A DNA stretch of 6,857 bases from JBGSUE01 sp041753515. GTDB taxonomy: Bacteria > Patescibacteriota > Microgenomatia > UBA10105 > UBA927. Numbering within the stretch: position 1 is the stretch's first letter; each line of letters begins with the position of its first letter. The stretch lies in assembly GCA_041753515.1 (NCBI GenBank), contig JBGSUE010000053.1, positions 1 through 6,857 on the forward strand. The letters run 5' to 3'. This document shows, in pieces, positions 5,247 through 6,857 of the stretch. The notes under the pieces were generated by a model. It was given only the letters and a program-made list of their open reading frames with translations. It did no database searches and was not told where the DNA came from. A program made the position numbers and the translations under genes.

Positions 5247-6299
5247 TTACGTTCCGATTTTGAATTCGACGATGTCGCCGTCGGACATGATATAGTCCCT
5301 TCCCTCCTGCCGCACTTTCCCCTTTTCCCTTGAGTTTTTCCATCCGCCAAGATCAACAAACGTATCGTACGCAACAACATCTGCTTTAATGAATTTTTTT
5401 TCAAAATCCGTGTGTATCACGCCTGCAGCCTTTTGGGCACTCATCCCCTTTTCTATCGTCCATGCCCTGACTTCCTTTTCCCCGCATGTCAAAAACGATA
5501 TCAAGCCCAACATATCATAGGCCTTTTGGATTAAACGATCCAAACCGGATGACTCCATTCCCAATTCCTTCAGATATTCTTTCTGTTCATCTTCTGGTAA
5601 AGACGTAAGTTCCGATTCGATTTTTGCACTGATGGCAAGATATCCGGAAACAGTCTGATTTTCTGTAACGTTTGCGACATACAGAATGGGTTTCATTGTT
5701 AAAAGCTGCAAGGGTTTAACCAAATCCGCCTCTTCCGGCCCCACAACTTCCCGTGCACTTTTCCCCTCATTCATCTCTTTTTTCAGTTTTTCGACCAGCA
5801 CCCAGCGTGCATGATCCTCTTTGGTAGCGTTCATACGCGGAGCCTGCTGTTTTTCCAACGTCTGCATATCCGCAAGAATGAGCTCTGTTGAGATAATGTC
5901 CTTATCTCTTTGGGCATCAATTTCTCCTGCAACGTGAACCACAGAATCATCTACAAAAAACCGCAACACATTCACGATTAGATCCACTTCACGAATATGG
6001 GAGAGAAATTTATTTCCCAACCCTTCACCCTGCGAGGCTCCTTTCACAAGTCCCGCAATATCCACAAACTCCACGACTGCCGGCACAATCGGCGGAAGCT
6101 TATCCATTTTTTCTTCTTCTTTCGTAATTTTTGCCAGAATATTCAACCGATCATCCGGTACAGGCACAACCCCCACATTCGGCTCGATCGTGCAAAACGG
6201 ATACGGCGCCGCATCAGCAACCTGCTTTTTCAGAAGGGCATTAAACAGCGTCGACTTTCCGGCGTTTGGCAGACCCACAATCCCGACTTTCAGATTCAT
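5247..6299 (-). CDS. ychF: Redox-regulated ATPase YchF (OLA1 family)
   Basis: YchF is a conserved Obg-related P-loop NTPase in the cytoplasm that prefers ATP, binds ribosomes and has been linked to stress responses. The P-loop is GLPNAGKS (residues 9-16). The G2 region PYPFCTIEPNVG is at 32-43. G3 is D80-I-A-G83, followed by LVKGASQGEGLGNKFL. G4 reads NVTE (210-213) instead of NKxD, as expected for the ATP-preferring subfamily. A helical region lies at about 125-200. The C-terminal TGS domain (about 268-350) contains FLTCGEKEVRAWTI, AAGVIHTDFEKKFIKADVV and GRDYIMSDGDIVEF. At 350 residues it is slightly shorter than the usual 363, with the difference in the helical region. The ATG at 6299 has no Shine-Dalgarno motif; a weak TATATC lies just upstream. 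It converges on the lipoprotein gene and is divergent from a plus-strand promoter at 6339. Confidence 0.97.
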   Translation of the reverse strand: MNLKVGIVGLPNAGKSTLFNALLKKQVADAAPYPFCTIEPNVGVVPVPDDRLNILAKITKEEEKMDKLPPIVPAVVEFVDIAGLVKGASQGEGLGNKFLSHIREVDLIVNVLRFFVDDSVVHVAGEIDAQRDKDIISTELILADMQTLEKQQAPRMNATKEDHARWVLVEKLKKEMNEGKSAREVVGPEEADLVKPLQLLTMKPILYVANVTENQTVSGYLAISAKIESELTSLPEDEQKEYLKELGMESSGLDRLIQKAYDMLGLISFLTCGEKEVRAWTIEKGMSAQKAAGVIHTDFEKKFIKADVVAYDTFVDLGGWKNSREKGKVRQEGRDYIMSDGDIVEFKIGT

Positions 6300-6338
6300 A
6301 ATATGATATAAAGACCGTCAATACGATCTATTTATTTC

Positions 6339-6367
6339 TTGACAGGACAATAAAAAATAGATATACT
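6339..6367 (+). promoter_or_regulatory. Near-consensus sigma70 promoter on the plus strand
   Basis: A perfect TTGACA (6339-6344), exactly 17 bp of AT-rich spacer, then TATACT (6362-6367, five of six). This is one of the two best promoter matches in the window, yet no plus-strand gene follows. Transcription should start near 6373-6375. Confidence 0.65.
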
Positions 6368-6373
6368 TTTATA

Positions 6374-6430
6374 CAGAATTACTACAGAAAGCGCCCTTTA
6401 AGGCTTGTCCTTACGGGGTTCTTTCTTTTT
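6374..6430 (+). ncRNA. Predicted small RNA, antisense to the NYN gene 3' end
   Basis: The strong promoter at 6339-6367 and the terminator-like hairpin ending in a T tract at 6430 define a transcript of about 57 nt with no coding potential. Almost all of it is the hairpin itself. It runs antisense to the last codons of the NYN reading frame (-1 frame, stop at 6398-6400) and divergent from ychF. It matches no RNA family that I know. No plus-strand gene follows, so it is not an attenuator. The T tract is also the complement of Lys codons in the NYN tail, so part of the pattern could arise by chance. Confidence 0.4.
6386..6430 (+). terminator. Rho-independent-type hairpin with T tract
   Basis: The stem pairs AGAAAG (6386-6391) with CTTTCT (6421-6426). 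Then come a 2x2 internal loop, CCC with GGG plus a T-G pair, one mismatch, and TAAGG with CCTTA around the loop CTTGT. That is about 15 pairs. A run of five T (6426-6430) ends the structure on the plus strand. On the minus strand no T run follows, so the element points to plus-strand termination, though it could still mark the NYN mRNA 3' end. Confidence 0.55.
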
Positions 6431-6508
6431 ATACGACACTTTTATCTTCAAATCACTTAAAAATCCTAAACACCCAGACGGAAATCGTTTTAGCAGTGCT
6501 GAATACTT
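6398..6508 (-). pseudogene. C-terminal part of the NYN protein in the -1 frame
   Basis: If the frame moves back one base within the A6 run at 6507-6512 (minus strand), the protein continues for 36 more codons to a TAA at 6398-6400. It then reads KYSALLKRF, then FLSDLKIKVSYKKKEPRKDKP, instead of stopping after SIQHC. This reads like the normal C-terminus of LabA-type NYN proteins in CPR genomes as I remember them, with a helix, a Lys-rich end and no rare-looking stretch. It is most likely the detached end of a frameshifted gene, or a homopolymer error in the sequence. Confidence 0.6.
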
Positions 6509-6857
6509 TTTTGATTCGGGATAAGGAGTTTCTGTAATTTATTCTTCTGAAGAAGATAATTGACCAAGCAATGAAAGTCTCCGTCTCCACTGACAATTAC
6601 TGCTTGATGGTATTCAGAATAATCTATCATTGCCTGCAAAACAAGTTCGGCATCACAGTTCCCTTTTACTGTTCCGTCTTTATATTTCAATGTTGGTTTA
6701 AAAATAAGAACATATCCCTTTTCCTGTAATGATCTATATAAATTTGCGTATTTTTCAACATATCCGATAAAAAGATAGGCTTTTATTACGTGATATTTTT
6801 CCTGAAGATAGACACGAAATCTCTGATAATCCAATTCCCATCCCATCTCCTTAAATG
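6490..6857 (-). CDS. NYN-domain (LabA/DUF88-like) protein, 5'-partial and frameshifted near its 3' end
   Basis: NYN domains are PIN-like folds, often metal-dependent RNases. The frame is open to the right edge of the window (codons for Phe-Lys-Glu precede the ATG at 6846), so the first Asp motif (IDGxN type) and the true start lie outside. Counting from Met at 6846, the visible core has YLFIGYVEKYANLYRSLQ (24-41), the motif GNCDAELVLQAMID with Asp65, and VIVSGDGDFHCLV with Asp88 and Asp90. These are the expected acidic metal ligands. LQKLLIPNQ (104-112) follows, and then the frame ends early as KSIQHC. Shifting one base back in the A6 run at 6507-6512 restores a plausible C-terminus. The acidic core is intact apart from the unseen first Asp, so activity may survive. 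The target is unknown. Confidence 0.85.
   Translation of the reverse strand, partial: FKEMGWELDYQRFRVYLQEKYHVIKAYLFIGYVEKYANLYRSLQEKGYVLIFKPTLKYKDGTVKGNCDAELVLQAMIDYSEYHQAVIVSGDGDFHCLVNYLLQKNKLQKLLIPNQKSIQHC

Noticed and set aside
6507..6512. Programmed -1 frameshifting in the NYN gene
   Set aside because: The heptamer AAAAAAG is present, but in the wrong phase for the classical X-XXY-YYZ slip from the zero frame. No downstream stimulatory structure is evident near it. Mutation or sequence error is simpler.
6844..6846. ATG at 6844-6846 as the true start of the NYN protein
   Set aside because: The frame stays open to the window edge and the N-terminal Asp motif of the domain is missing, so the start lies upstream. 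AAGGAG just before the ATG leaves too little spacing for a normal ribosome binding site.
1..6857. CRISPR arrays, tRNA or rRNA genes, insertion sequences
   Set aside because: No regularly spaced repeats, tRNA-like cloverleaf, rRNA segment or transposase-like reading frame was seen on either strand.

Overview
The window looks like a piece of a Candidate Phyla Radiation (Patescibacteria) chromosome, most likely of the Microgenomates type. That placement is an inference from gene content. The points behind it are a release factor 1 without its N-terminal domain, Shine-Dalgarno motifs almost absent, an S6-SSB-S18 cluster with no bL9 gene, and a LabA/NYN-type protein of a kind I associate with CPR genomes. 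All recognisable housekeeping genes are bacterial. No tRNA, rRNA, CRISPR array or transposase was seen.

Layout, left to right. (1) At 64-98 five tandem heptamers of GTGATTT type run up to a short release factor 1 gene (100-795, +), which has only the codon-recognition and GGQ parts. (2) Its 3' end overlaps by 10 bp, tail to tail, the last gene of a five-gene minus-strand operon: rpsF, ssb, rpsR, an S41 processing protease (ctpA-like) and an HtrA-type serine protease. Spacing is tight (19 bp, 6 bp, a 4-bp GTGA overlap, then 42 bp). The operon therefore joins translation and replication genes to two envelope quality-control proteases. rpsF and the HtrA gene each have a -10 box only 10-12 nt before the ATG, which suggests almost leaderless mRNAs. 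(3) Divergent from rpsF, a strong sigma70-type promoter (4395-4423, +) drives a 210-residue lipoprotein of unknown function through a leader of about 110 nt. That leader folds into a 22-bp two-part hairpin. A perfect 13-nt inverted repeat (4445-4457 and 5226-5238) brackets this gene. (4) ychF (minus) converges on the lipoprotein gene. (5) Upstream of ychF a near-consensus plus-strand promoter (6339-6367) is followed at once by a terminator-like hairpin with a T tract. This predicts an RNA of about 57 nt. (6) At the right edge is a minus-strand NYN-domain protein gene, cut by the window at its 5' end. Near its 3' end a one-base shift in an A6 run breaks the frame, and the missing C-terminus can be read in the -1 frame down to 6398. 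The short plus-strand RNA is antisense to that 3' end.

The parts most worth a second look are the domain-1-less release factor next to a tandem repeat, the lipoprotein unit with its structured leader and flanking inverted repeats, and the small antisense RNA at the tail of the frameshifted NYN gene.
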